Shown piece by piece: positions 34,548 through 46,270 of a stretch of DNA of 64,000 nt. The notes below the pieces were generated by a model. That model made no database searches. It was not told the origin of the DNA and worked only from the letters and a program-made list of their open reading frames with translations. A program made the position numbers and the translations under genes. The DNA comes from Linum tenue (lineage: Eukaryota; Streptophyta; Magnoliopsida; Malpighiales; Linaceae), in the NCBI GenBank assembly GCA_946122785.1, contig CAMGYJ010000005.1, positions 65,980,200 through 66,044,199 on the forward strand, written 5' to 3'. The stretch's first letter is position 1. Each line of letters opens with the position of its first letter.

Positions 34548-34746
34548 TGATGCAAACAATCAAAGAGATTGATGCTTTGGAAGAGAACAAAACTTGGGAC
34601 ATAGTTGACTTACCTCCAGGTCAGAAGGTTGTTGGAAACAAATGGGTCTTTAAGACCAAATTCCTGACACATGGGTCAATTGAAAGACGTAGAGCCAGAT
34701 TGATAGCTAAGGGTTATACACAGACATATGGTATTGATTTGGGTTA
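34548..34746 (+). pseudogene. Copia RT N-terminal fragment (element D), copy 1
   Basis: It encodes IKEIDALEENKTWDIVDLPP, KVVGNKWVFKTKF and ARLIAKGYTQTYGIDLG, the start of the copia RVT_2 domain, directly after the LINE target duplication. It is cut at 34746 by the expansin-carrying element. Confidence 0.85.
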
Positions 34747-35927
34747 ATTACAAGGTTGGTCACTGAGTTTGCTAAAAATGTTCATGTTTGGTCACTGCAA
34801 ATATTTAATTGCATTCATGGTCACTAAGATTAGTTCAATAGTTCAAATTTGGTCACTCTCCGTTAGTTTTTGCTGATGTGGCAGTCAACTATTATAGTTG
34901 ACAAAATAATATAATTTAAACATTTACAATTTCCACATCATTTTATAACTACTAAAAAATAAAAATAAAACTTAATTCCTATTATTCTATAAACACCTAA
35001 ACCTACCCTTTCTCCTCCTCCATCATCGCCATCGCCGCCACGTCACCACTACCGCCGACGTTACTCACAAGAATCAAATTGAAGGACCTGCTCCTGGTGA
35101 TCATGAACCTCATCGCTCTCTTTCTTATGCAAAATCCTAGCTCTCCTTGCGCTGTCGAACTTGAGCCAAATCCATGGACATGGAAAGACATCTTTGCATA
35201 ACAAACATCAAACAAAGAAATCACTGCTCCATAAAGCCCACTTGAAAAAAAACCTTGCTTTTTAAGAAGCACCACCAGAAAAGCCTTGGTGTTTCCGGGA
35301 GCTGGGTTCATGCTGACGCCACTTTCTACGGCAGTCGCAATGCCTCGGGCACAATGGGTAACCAAATTGAATAAAATCCCTAATTCCCAAATTTAATTAA
35401 AATCTCAATTTCAAAACCCTAGTTTCCAAAATCCACAATTCTGGGATTAATTTATTTTCTTTTACATTGTGTTTCGCAGGGGAGCTTGCGGCTATGGAAA
35501 CCTATAAAACCAAGGCTACGACATGAAGACAGATGCACTAAGCACAACTCTGTTCAACAATGGCAGTGCCTGCAGCGCCTGCTACGAGATCACCTGCGTT
35601 GAAGACGCCCAGTGGTGCATCCACGCCGTGATCACCATCACAGTGACGAACCTCTGCCCACCGAACTTCGCCGAGCCGAATAACAACGTCGGCTGGTGCA
35701 ACCCACCACTGGAGCATTTCGATCTCTCTGAGCTGATTTTTCTCCACATCGCGCAGTACAGGGCATGGATCGTTCCGGTTATGTACGGCGGGTGGCGTGC
35801 ATAAGAAAGGGAGGGATGAGGTTCACTATCATTGGGAGCGGGTCCTTCAATTTGATTCTTGTGAGTGACGTCGGCGGTCGCGGTGATGTGGCGGCGATGG
35901 CAGTGATGGAGGAGGAAAATGGTAGGT
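34747..35927. mobile_element. Pack-type DNA element carrying an expansin fragment (right end lost), copy 1
   Basis: The left part (34747-35000) has the repeat-like GGTTGGTCACTGAGTTTGC...TTTGGTCACTGC sequence common at ends of plant DNA elements. A 130-bp inverted repeat (35001-35130 against 35798-35927, roughly 85-90 percent identical) brackets the captured gene piece. The right outer arm is missing: an Athila LTR begins at 35928, inserted exactly where the right arm should continue. The pattern fits a Mutator-like or similar Pack-TYPE element. With only one end visible the superfamily and target duplication cannot be set. Confidence 0.6.
35155..35804 (+). pseudogene. Captured alpha-expansin gene fragment with intron, copy 1
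   Basis: Exon 1 (about 35155-35357) encodes a basic stretch and then GSWVHADATFYGS and NASGTMG. An intron (35358 to about 35480, GTAACC...TTTCGCAG) sits at the position conserved in alpha-expansins. Exon 2 encodes ACGYGN, then [60 protein letters not shown] and HFDLSEL, ending at [15 protein letters not shown]. These are the family's GACGYG, cysteine and HFDL motifs of the GH45-like domain. The C-terminal cellulose-binding domain is absent. A stop (TAA after GN-L), a shift at the exon joint and stops in the leader show it is a pseudogene. Functional alpha-expansins loosen plant cell walls. Confidence 0.85.
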
Positions 35928-37282
35928 TGATACACCAATAATTACACATGTTTATACCTCCATTCTTGAGCCGTTTTAGAGTCGATTCTCGTGTTTTAAG
36001 TCGATTTCACGCTAGGTTGTATGTTTATGTCATATTTCAGGACTTGGCGTTGACGTGAAGGCGAGGAAACGAGTTTCGGGTCAAAAGGAGGACGTTTGAG
36101 TAGAAGGGTGCTGGAGGAGCAGCATACCCGGCCATGAGTAATAATACCCGGCCGGGTAAATCGCTAAGAGAGGCCGGGGAAAACCATTTTTTGGACGCCA
36201 GGAAGCAGGAGGGGTCCCGAGAGAGTAAAAATACCCGATCGGGTATTCTGGATCACGATCGGGTATTAACCCCTTGGTGTTGCGCTGCGTTTCAAAATCC
36301 CCGGCCGGGCACCTGAAATCCCCGACCGGGGATTACGACCGGGGATCGCGATCTGTTGATTCTTAAGGGAAAGAATGCCAACTTTTGAGGGGTTCCGAAT
36401 TTTAGAGAGACAAAGCGTATACCTAGAGAGAGAAAGTGACGAACCTAATTCTTTAAGCGCCCTAGATCGATCTTCATCACCATTGGGGCCCGGCTTGAGC
36501 TTGGAGAAGTGCTGATTGAGTGCCAGAAGCAGAATCCCATCCTTCTCAGTATGGTTTCCGCATCTGAGCTAGATTTCCCTTCTCTCTATATGGAGTAACT
36601 TTCCCATTCACCTGGGTATGAAGAACCATAGATTTGTATGTTAGGTCTAATTGTATGAACCCAAGTATGAATTCAATGATATGATTATATTCAATTGAGG
36701 TTTGATTTCTTGAATGGCATGATCCTGATCAAATTCCGGTTATTTCTGCTTTGACCTAGAAAGAGAATATCTGCCTAGGTTGATAGAGCACCCTTGATTG
36801 AAGGTAGTGAATTGATTACTTTAGTCGAGGATTCAATTCACTATTCTGTACCGGCTTTACTTTGGTAGAGGAGGTTTGGTTCGTTAGGGCCTCAATCTGT
36901 TTACTCCGGTGGAGGTTAGTCGCCCGCTGGGGACTCAGATTGAGAGGGTCTGGAGACCTTTAGTCGAGACTGCAGACTGTTTAAGAACCTTCTGTAGTAT
37001 AACTATCATTGAACTTGAACTTGGTAAATTACAACCTGGCTTAACTGCAGTCTAGGGGGAACCATATCCGGGCGACCTCTCTCAATTTGAACACAACTTT
37101 CGCTGCTTTGCTTGCTAGTTTAACTAAACCTTCACTACACTTGAACCGCTAGATAACAAGACTTTCACGGAGTAGTCATCACACCTAGGACCTGGGTTGA
37201 CAATTAGAACTAACCCGCTATACTACGCATTGGTAGGTGGTTACACTTGGCCACTTTCTAGTGTGACGGTAGAGGCGTGTCA
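35928..37282 (+). repeat. LTR of Athila-like element E, copy 1
   Basis: 1355 bp, starting TGATACACCAATAATTACAC and ending GAGGCGTGTCA, followed by a primer site. A cluster of CCCGGCCGGG, CCCGATCGGG and CCCGACCGGGG motifs lies at 36127-36352, in the place where B-type LTRs carry CACGGCCGTG. No second LTR belonging to this insertion is found. The match at 43379 is the tandem-duplication copy. Confidence 0.88.
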
Positions 37283-37288
37283 AGTTTT

Positions 37289-37306
37289 TGGCGCCGTTGC
37301 CGGGGA
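37289..37306 (+). other. Primer binding site of element E (tRNA-Asp type), copy 1
   Basis: TGGCGCCGTTGCCGGGGA lies 6 nt after the LTR end. This is the usual site of Athila/Tat elements and shows that 35928-37282 is a 5' LTR. Confidence 0.85.
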
Positions 37307-37533
37307 CGGCTAGGTTGTTGAAGAAACGTGATTTCTGTTAGAGTAGCATTTCCATTTCCGCATTGATTGTTTGCTTTTTCCCACTTGTGCCTTCACGGGT
37401 TTGCTTGCTTGGCTGTGTGCAGGTAGTGCATGACTTGTAGCCAGTCGGGAGGTTTACTACCGTTAGATCCTATCTAGAACGCACCTGTCGCCAACTAAGG
37501 ATACAACAACGAGCGAGACTGGCTACGGAGGAA

Positions 37534-38718
37534 GTGCGTATCGACGGCCACTTGAGCAGCGATTCTGAGGAGTACGAGATGGACGGTGCGCAAAACCCGC
37601 CCCAGGGGATGCCTCTCCAGGTTACCCCAGTGAATCAGATCCTGGGGAACAACCCAGTCCCCCAGGCAGATGCGGCTCGTCTTCCACCACCCCCGCTGGG
37701 TCCTACCATTGAGTACTACTACACTTCATGGGTCGCTGATATCCGCCCTTTCATCCTATATCCGCCCATTCCAGCAAACAACTTTGAGATCAAGTCGTGC
37801 TGGATTCAACTGATTACATCCTCTATCCAGTTCCATGGCTTGAAGGATGAGGAGGCAAGGGTGCATCTTTCCGGTTCCTGCAGCTGACAAATGGATTCAA
37901 GATGAATGGTGTACCCGATGATGCAATCCGTCTCCACCTTTTCCCCCATTCTCTGGCGGGGCATGCGAAGAGGTGGTTAGATGAGACCCAGCCCCCACTA
38001 TCCATCACATCGTGGGATGACTTGGCAGACAAATTTGTGCACAGGTATTATCCGGCCTCGAAGACCACGGAGATTCAGCGGGAGATCACTCATTTCCGTC
38101 AGGAGCCAGATGAGTCCCTACGTGATGCCTGGGAGCGGTACTCGAGATTCTTCTGGAAATCTCCCCATCACGGCTTCAGTGATGCATTCACAGTGGGGAA
38201 TTTCTACAGCGCTCTGACCCCAAAAAGCTAGAGGGTGATCGAGTCTCTATGCCCAGGAGGGGATATTCTTACCAAGACTCCACCCGAGCTGAATCAGATG
38301 ATTTAGCACTCTGACTGCCAGGGATCACTCTTGGGGGAAGAGCACCAGAAGCAGGAGTTCCCGGGCAGAGGATTGGTCGGGCCTCCAGTGCTCAATATTA
38401 GTGGTGTGAGAGCTCGAACCATCTGGTGGAAGATTGCCAGGCTATGCGGGAGTCTTCTACACCCCAGGAGTAGTTGGATTTCATCGCCAATGCTCGGCGC
38501 CTTGATCCTTATAGTGGTACATATAATGAAGGGTGGCGACAGCATCCCAACTTATCCCGGAATAACAACACCACCACTAAACCACCTGGTTTCCAAGCAC
38601 TAGCAGGTGGTTTTCAGCAGAGGCAGCCTTTCCAGGCCAGGCAGGGTCCATTTCCGCAGCAGCAACCTTACCAGCCCAGACAGGGGCAACCATTTCTGCA
38701 GCCGCAGCGCCAGTATGA
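37534..38718 (+). pseudogene. Athila-type gag of element E, frameshifted and fused to copia RT, copy 1
   Basis: Frame one (37534-37887) has the proline-rich N-terminus and YPPIPANNFEIKSCWIQLIT, with QFHGLKDEEARVHL. A shift leads to frame two (37902-38231) with MNGVPDDAIRLHLFPHSLAG, RWLDETQPPLSITSWDDLAD, FRQEPDESLRDAWERY and PHHGFSDAF, the gag core of Athila elements. A further frame (38474-38718) encodes DFIANARRLDPYSGTYNEGW and a Q/P-rich tail, with no zinc knuckle seen. At 38719 the sequence switches to copia RT. Compared with copy 2, about 95 bp are deleted near 38344. It is not functional. Confidence 0.8.
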
Positions 38719-39775
38719 AGGAAAATGTTTGTAAGCTGTGGAAATCCCTATATGGGTTAAAACAAGCAATCAAACAGTGGTTTATTAAATTATCTGAATA
38801 CTTGAAGGGTCTGGGATTTGAGCAATCATATGAAGACTATTATGTGTTCAGGACACCTTCTGTAGTCGTAATTGTGTATGTTGATGACATACTTCTAGCA
38901 GGCCCTGATCTAGATGAAATTCAGCCGGTGAAATTGCATTTGAAGAAAGGTTTCAAGATCAAAGATCTGGGAAACATGAAGTACTTCCTTGGATTAGAAG
39001 TGGCCAGGTCTAGTGAAGGCATTTCAGTTAATCATATCAAATGAAGTTTTGTTTGGAATTACTTTCTTATGTAGATTTTCTTGAAAGAAAACCTGCCAAA
39101 ACTCCCATAAGCATGAAAACAGTGCTTTCAGCAACTGATGGAACACCATTATCAGATGGTTCACGTTACAGATATCTGCTAGGACAGTTGCAGTACTTGA
39201 CAACAACAAGACCATATATCACTTTTCCTGTACAGCAACTCTATCAGTGTCAAGGTAAGCCTACCAGTATTCATCTAAATTGTTTACATAGAATTTTAAG
39301 GTACTTGAAAGGTTGTCCCAGTCAGGGTCTTTGATTCTCAGCAAAGACTAATCTATAACTTAAAGGGTATTGTGACTCTGACTGGGCCAACGTGTCCAAA
39401 CACAAGGAAATCAGTCACTGGTTATTGCACATTCCTTGGGGATTCTCTTACCAGTTCGAAAAGCAAGAAACAAAATACAGTATCTAGATCATCCTCAGAA
39501 ACTGAGTACAGAGCATTGGCACAACTCTCGTGTGAGATTCAATGGTTACGTTCACTACTTCAATGGTTACATTCACTACTCAGATTCTACAGAGTACCAC
39601 ATCAACAAAGTGTTCAGGTATTCTGTGATAATCAATCTGTTATTTATATTGTACAAAATATAGTCTTTCACGAAAGAACTAAGCATATAGAAGTGGATTG
39701 TCATGTAATCCGTGAAAGATTGCAATCTGGACTTATTACATTGGATACATAGGCACCGAGGATCAATTAGCAGAC
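38719..39775 (+). pseudogene. Copia RT to RNase H fragment (element D), copy 1
   Basis: It encodes VCKLWKSLYGLKQAIKQWF, YVDDILLAGPDLDEIQPVKL (active-site YVDD intact), IKDLGNMKYFLGLEVARS, then in other frames CLHRILRYLKGCPSQGL and RNase H (YCDSDWANV; QNTVSRSSSETEYRALA; FHERTKHIEVDCHVIRE). About 130 residues of RT between GIDLG (34746) and this point are missing. Stops and shifts (39043, 39333, 39750) show decay. It is cut by the tandem-duplication junction. Confidence 0.85.
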
Positions 39776-41922
39776 CTATTGTAGAAGAGGTTAGGATTAA
39801 AGAATGGAAACCTATGAGGCTTTCTCCTAATGGACCTGACCTGTCTCACCTGTTCTTCGCGGACGTCCTTGTGCTTTTTGCTGAGGCTAGCCCGAAGCAG
39901 GATGATGTGGTCATGTCTTGCCTGAACAGATTCTTTCAAGCCTCTGGAGAAATGATTAGTAAAGACAAATCCAGAGTTTTATTCTCTAAAAACGTCCAGA
40001 AAAAAAACCAGGACTGAGGTCTGTACTAAACTTGGGATTCAATCCACTAATGACCTAGGTATATACTTAGGGGTTCTTGTCTTGCATGGTAGACTGAACA
40101 ACAATATCTACAGGTTCATCCTTGAGAAAATGGATAATAAACCGACCATGTGGAAAGCCAGAACCCTCTCAATTGCTGGGAGGGTCACCCTTGCCACATC
40201 TGTGTTGAATGCGCTCCCTAGTTATGCTATGCAATCATTTGTCTTACCTGCCACTGTTTGTGATGCAATTGATAGAAAGATCTGAGGCTTCATTTGGGGA
40301 TCCCATGTTGGAGGCAGGAAATCCCACCTGATCTCTTGGGAAACAATATGTAAAACTAAAATCAGGGGGGTTTGGGTCTGAGGTCTGCTAGATGTATGAA
40401 TAGAGCCTTTATGTTCAAGCTTGCGTGGCAAATTTTAAACCATGGTGATATGCCTTGGGTTAAAGTTCTTCAGGGTAAATACTTCAAGAACAAAGATGGG
40501 GCCATTGTGGGAATGAAAAAGAATAATCACTCAAGCCTATGGAGAGGCATTATCAAGACAATGCCTCTGATGAAGAGTGGTTGTTGCTGGAGCATCAGAA
40601 ACGGGGAAACAACCAGTTTCTGGTCTCATCCGTGGCTGAAATGTGGTGTCATCCTGGATAACTATCTGACTTCAGACCTTTCTGACAGAGATAGAGAATC
40701 ATCAGTGGCGGATTGGACCACAGAAGAAGGTAAGTGGGACTGGGATTGAATGAAAAGAGTCCTTCCTGATGATGCTTTGGCCTTGATTGCAGGAAAAGAG
40801 CCATCTAACCCTGAGCTAGGAGAGGACAAAACAATCTGGGGGCTTAAAAGAAATGGATGATTTCGGTTGAAGTCGACATACTATTTGGCGGCACCAAATG
40901 AAGATGATGAGGAAACCAATGAAACCAGCTGGAAGAGTATTTGGAAATGGAAAAGACCCAACAGGGTCAGGCACTTCTTCTGGGTTGTGTTCCATGATCG
41001 TCTGATGACGAACCAGGAGCGCAAAAGAAGGAAGATCACTAGGAATGATAACTGCCACCACTGCAGGGACAAAACTGAGACGATCGAGCATATCCTTAGA
41101 AGCTGCAGCAGAGCTACAGAAATTTGGAACAAGCTTGGGAACAAAATGAAAGAAAGGAATTTGCAGCTGCCGTTGGAAGAATGGCTCCTGAAGAACCTGA
41201 TGGACGAGAAGAAAGGAGTCAATTTCGGGCTCGTTTGCCGGCATCTCTGGAAGCAGAGAAACGAGGAAGTGATGGAGGGAAAGAAGTTCTCTGCACAAGG
41301 TCTGATGTGCAGAATCAATGCCTGGTTCAGCATCATCAGGAATGCGCCCCAATTTGTGAAGAGCGCTTCTTTGAAAGCAATGAGAGACATACGAACAAGG
41401 GACATTGCCTGGAAACCACCACCAGCTGGGTGGATCCAGCTCCAAAGTGATGGATCGGTTCATAGTGGAACAGGGAAGGCTGCGGCGGGAGGTCTTCTTC
41501 GTGATCACCTGGCAGATGCAGCTGCGCTTTAATCTGTAATTTGGGAAGCTGCTCGATTACCAGTGCTGAACTGAAAAGTGCCAGCGAAGGGCTTAGGATT
41601 GCGTGGGATAAGGGCTACAGGAGAGTCGAGCTCAATCTCGACTCGGAGACAACAATCTCAATCATTAGGAACAATGCAGATGATGAACACAGGGACGGTC
41701 AAGTTGGCCTTGTTTGGCAGGCTTTTGAACCGGGATTGGGAGGTTAGAAGCTCACATGTATATAGAGGATCAAACTTTGTTGCTGATTATCTTGCTAGTT
41801 TAGGTCACGACTCCCCTTATGGCACACATCTCTTCGATGTGTGCAACCCGGGACTTACAAACTGGTTGTATTATGATGTCATGGGCATTGCCCAAGAACG
41901 TTCTATTAATCTAATACACTAA
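39776..41922 (+). pseudogene. LINE ORF2 3' half (RT, zf-RVT, RNase H), duplicated copy
   Basis: It begins in RT (VEEVRIKEWKPMRLSPNGPD; FADVLVLFAEA, where copy 1 has FADD, so one catalytic aspartate is lost) and continues through zf-RVT (CHHCRDKTETIEHILRSC) and RNase H (WIQLQSDGSVHSGTG) to the end at 41922. An A-run follows at about 41947. Antisense frames in this region are shadows. Confidence 0.85.
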
Positions 41923-41965
41923 ACGCAATGCGTCATCTCTTCTACCAAAAAAAAAAGATGTTGGA

Positions 41966-42166
41966 ATGATGCAAACAATCAAAGAGATTGATGCTTTGGA
42001 AGAGAACAAAACTTGGGACATAGTTGACTTACCTCCAGGTCAGAAGGTTGTTGGAAACAAATGGGTCTTTAAGACCAAATTCCTGACACATGGGTCAATT
42101 GAAAGACGTAGAGCCAGATTGATAGCTAAGGGTTATACACAGACATATGGTATTGATTTGGGTTAA
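41966..42166 (+). pseudogene. Copia RT N-terminal fragment (element D), copy 2
   Basis: The protein frame is identical to that at 34547-34746, directly after the repeated LINE end and target duplication. Confidence 0.85.
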
Positions 42167-43378
42167 TTACAAGGTTGGTCACTGAGTTTGCTAAAAATGT
42201 TCATGTTTGGTCACTGCAAATATTTAATTGCATTCATGGTCACTAAGATTAGTTCAATAGTTCAAATTTGGTCACTCTCCGTTAGTTTTTGCTGATGTGG
42301 CAGTCAACTATTATAGTTGACCGTTAAATGAGTGACGTGACCATTAAAAATATTAAAATAATATAATTTAAACATTTACAATTTCCACATCATTTTATAA
42401 CTACTAAAAAATAAAAATAAAACTTAATTCCTATTATTCTATAAACACCTAAACCTACCCTTTCTCCTCCTCCATCATCGCCATCGCCGCCACGTCACCA
42501 CTACTGCCGACGTTACTCACAAGAATCAAATTGAAGGACCTGCTCCTGGTGATCATGAACCTCATCGCTCTCTTTCTTATGCAAAATCCTAGCTCTCCTT
42601 GCGCTGTCGAACTTGAGCCAAATCCATGGACATGGAAAGACATCTTTGCATAACAAACATCAAACAAAGAAATCACTGCTCCATAAAGCCCACTTGAAAA
42701 AAACCTTGCTTTTTAAGAAGCACCACCAGAAAAGCCATGGTGTTTCCGGGAGCTGGGTTCATGCTGACGCCACTTTCTACGGCAGTGGCAATGCCTCGGG
42801 CACAATGGGTAACCAAATTGGATAAAATCCCTGATTCCCAAATTTAATTAAAATCTCAATTTCAAAACCCTAGTTTCCAAAATCCACAATTCTGGGATTA
42901 ATTTATTTTCTTTTACATTGTGTTTCGCAGGGGAGCTTGCGGCTATGGAAACCTATAAAACCAAGGCTACGACATGAAGACAGATGCACTAAGCACAACT
43001 CTGTTCAACAATGGCAGTGCCTGCAGCGCCTGCTACGAGATCACCTGCGTTGAAGACGCCCATTGGTGCATCCACGCCGTGATCACCATCACAGTGACGA
43101 ACCTCTGCCCACCGAACTTCGCCGAGCCGAATAACAACGTCGGCTGGTGCAACCCACCACTGGAGCATTTCGATCTCTCTGAGCTGATTTTTCTCCACAT
43201 CGCGCAGTACAGGGCATGGATCGTTCCGGTTATGTACGGCGGGTAGCGTGCATAAGAAAGGGAGGGATGAGGTTCACTATCATTGGGAGCGGGTCCTTCA
43301 ATTTGATTCTTGTGAGTGACGTCGGCGGTCGCGGTGATGTGGCGGCGATGGCAGTGATGGAGGAGGAAAAAGGTAGGT
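42167..43378. mobile_element. Pack-type DNA element carrying an expansin fragment, copy 2
   Basis: Same arrangement as 34747-35927, but it keeps about 32 bp (GACCGTTAAATGAGTGACGT and following) lost from copy 1 near 34902. The inverted arms lie at about 42454-42583 and 43249-43378. Confidence 0.6.
42610..43246 (+). pseudogene. Captured alpha-expansin gene fragment with intron, copy 2
   Basis: Exon 1 is open here as MSQIHGHGKTSLHNKHQTKK...SWVHADATFYGSGNASGTMG, with a K/H-rich lead before the expansin domain. The intron runs from GTAACC (about 42809) to TTTCGCAG (about 42930). Exon 2 repeats the GYG, cysteine and HFDLSEL motifs and ends with a TAG after MYGG. It is less damaged in the leader than copy 1, but it has the same in-frame TAA after GN-L and the same shift at the exon joint. 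The stops shared by both copies therefore predate the duplication. Confidence 0.85.
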
Positions 43379-44737
43379 TGATACACCAATAATTACACAT
43401 GTTTATACCTCCATTCTTGAGCCGTTTTATAGTCGATTCTCGTGTTTTAAGTCGATTTCACGCTAGGTTGTGTGTTTATGTCATATTTCAGGACTTGGCG
43501 TTGACGTGAAGGCGAGGAAACGAGTTTCGGGTCAAAAGGAGGACGTTTGAGTAGAAGGGTGCTGGAGGAGCAGCATACCCGGCCATGAGTAATAATACCC
43601 GGCCGGGTAAATCGCTAAGAGAGGCTGGGGAAAACCATTTTTGGACGCCAGGAAGCAGGAGGGGTCCCGAGAGAGTAAAAATACCCGATCGGGTATTCTG
43701 GATCACGATCGGGTATTAACCCCTTGGTGTTGCGCTGCGTTTCAAAATCCCCGGTCGGGCACCTGAAATCCCCGACCGGGGATTACGACCGGGGATCGCG
43801 ATCTATTGATTCTTAAGGGAAAGAATGCCAACTTTTGAGGGGTTCCGAATTTTAGAGAGACAAAGCATATACCTAGAGAGAGAAAGTGACGAACCTAATT
43901 CTTTAAGCGCCCTAGATCGATCTTCATCACCATTGGGGCCCGGCTTGAGCTTGGAGAAGTGCTGATTGAGTGCCAGAAGCAGAATCCCATCCTTCTCAGT
44001 ATGGTTTCCGCATCTGAGCTAGATTTCCCTTCTCTCTATATGGATTAACGTAACTTTCCCATTTACCTGGGTATGAAGAACCATAGATTTGTATGTTAGG
44101 TCTAATTGTATGAACCCAAGTATGAATTCAATGATATGATTATATTCAATTGAGGTTTGATTTCTTGAATGGCATGATCCTGATCAAATTCCGGTTATTT
44201 CTGCTTTGACATAGAAAGAGAATATCTGCCTAGGTTGATAGAGCACCCTTGATTGAAGGTAGTGAATTGATTACTTTAGTCGAGGATTCAATTCACTATT
44301 CTGTACCGGCTTTACTTCGGTAGAGGAGGTTTGGTTCGTTAGGGCCTCAATCTGTTTACTCCGGTGGAGGTTAGTCGCCCGCTGGGGACTCAGATTGAGA
44401 GGGTCTGGAGACCTTTAGTCGAGACTGCAGACTGTTTAAGAACCTTCTGTAGTATAACTATCATTGAACTTGAACTTGGTAAATTACAACCTGGCTTAAC
44501 TGCAGTCTAGGGGGAACCATATCCGGGCGACCTCTCTCAATTTGAACACAACTTTCGCTGCTTTGCTTGCTAGTTTAACTAAACCTTCACTACACTTGAA
44601 CCGCTAGATAACAAGACTTTCACGGAGTAGTCATCACACCTAGGACCTGGGTTGACAATTAGAACTAACCCGCTATACTACGCATTGGTAGGTGGTTACA
44701 CTTGGCCACTTTCTAGTGTGACGGTAGAGGCGTGTCA
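43379..44737 (+). repeat. LTR of Athila-like element E, copy 2
   Basis: 1359 bp, TGATACACC...GGCGTGTCA, followed by the primer site TGGCGCCGTTGCCGGGGA at 44744-44761. It has the same palindrome cluster (43576-43803). Confidence 0.88.
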
Positions 44738-44988
44738 AGTTTTTGGCGCCGTTGCCGGGGACGGCTAGGTTGTTGAAGAAACGTGGTTTCTGTTAGAGTA
44801 GCATTTCCATTTCCGCATTGATTGTTTGCTTTTTCCCGCTTGTGCCTTCACGGGTTTGCTTGCTTGGCTGTGTGCAGGTAGTGCATGACTTGTAGCCAGT
44901 CGGGAGGTTTACTACCGTTAGATCCTATCTAGAACGCACCTGTCGCCAACTAAGGATACAACAACGAGCGAGACTGGCTACGGAGGAA

Positions 44989-46270
44989 GTGCGCATCGAC
45001 GGCCACTTGAGCAGCGATTCTGAGGAGTACGAGATGGACGGTGCGCAAAACCCGCCCCAGGGGATGCCTCTCCAGGTTACCCCAGTGAATCAGATCCTGG
45101 GGAACAACCCAGTCCCCCAGGCAGATGCGGCTCGTCTTCCACCACCCCCGCTGGGTCCTACCATTGAGTACTACTACACTTCATGGGTCGCTGATATCCG
45201 CCCTTTCATCCTATATCCGCCCATTCCAGCAAACAACTTTGAGATCAAGTCGTGCTGGATTCAACAGATTACATCCTCTATCCAGTTCCATGGCTTGAAG
45301 GATGAGGAGGCAAGGGTGCATCTTTCCGGTTCCTGCAGCTGACAAATGGATTCAAGATGAATGGTGTACCCGATGATGCAATCCGTCTCCACCTTTACCC
45401 CCATTCTCTGGCGGGGCATGCGAAGAGGTGGTTAGATGAGACCCAGCCCCCACTATCCATCACATCGTGGGATGACTTGGCCGACAAATTTGTGCACAGG
45501 TATTATCCGGCCTCGAAGACCACGGAGATTCAGCGAGAGATCACTCATTTCCGTCAGGAGCCAGATGAGTCCCTACGTGATGCCTGGGAGCGGTACTCGG
45601 GATTCTTCTGGAAATCTCCCCATCACGGCTTCAGTGATGCATTCACAGTGGGGAATTTCTACAGCGCTCTGACCCCAAAAAGCTAGAGGGTGATCGAGTC
45701 TCTATGCCCAGGAGGGGATATTCTTACCAAGACTCCACCCGAGCTGAATCAGATGATTTAGCACTCTGACTGCCAGGTATCACTCTTGGGGGAAGAGCAC
45801 CAGAAGCAGGAGTTCCCGGGATAGAGGAGTGCACGTCATGGAGGCCAGGTCCGGGCTAGAGCGGGAGGTGGCTGAGTTTGTCCAGACATTGAGACAGCCC
45901 AACAGTCTTATTCCGGGCAGAGGATTGGTCGGGCCTCCAGTGCTCAATGTTAGTGGTGTGAGAGCTCGAACCATCTGGTGGAAGATTGCCAGGCTATGCG
46001 GGAGTCTTCTACACCCCAGGAGTAGTTGGATTTCATCGCCAATGCTCGGCGCCTTGATCCTTATAGTGGTACATATAATGAAGGGTGGCGCCAGCATCCC
46101 AACTTATCCCGGAATAACAACACCACCACTAAACCACCTGGTTTCCAAGCACTAGCAGGTGGTTTTCAGCAGAGGCAGCCTTTCCAGGCCAGGCAGGGTC
46201 CATTTCCGCAGCAGCAACCTTACCAGCCCAGACAGGGGCAACCATTTCTGCAGCCGCAGCGCCAGTATGA
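44989..46270 (+). pseudogene. Athila-type gag of element E fused to copia RT, copy 2
   Basis: Same frames as at 37534 (44989-45342, 45357-45686, 46026-46270), with the extra segment around 45815-45910 (LEREVAEFVQTLRQPNS in one frame) that copy 1 has lost. The frameshift near 45345 and stop near 45685 are shared with copy 1. The switch to copia RT after QRQYEG at 46270 is the same. Confidence 0.8.

Larger units (their letters stand above)
32382..39775. repeat. Tandem duplication, copy 1 (about 7.4 kb)
   Basis: The unit runs from inside LINE RT (CTATTGTAGAAGAGGTTAGG at 32382) to inside copia RNase H (GCAGACCTATT), where copy 2 starts with the same CTATTGTAGAAGAGG at 39776. It contains the LINE 3' half, a piece of copia RT, the expansin-carrying element, the Athila LTR with gag, and copia RT-RNase H. 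Relative to copy 2 it lacks about 22 bp (33138), about 32 bp (34902) and about 95 bp (38344), with few point differences. Confidence 0.92.

Noticed and set aside
35928..44737. The two E-type LTRs as the two ends of one element
   Set aside because: Both are followed by a primer site and gag, and the whole surrounding 7.4 kb is repeated, so they are copies from the tandem duplication and not a 5'/3' pair.
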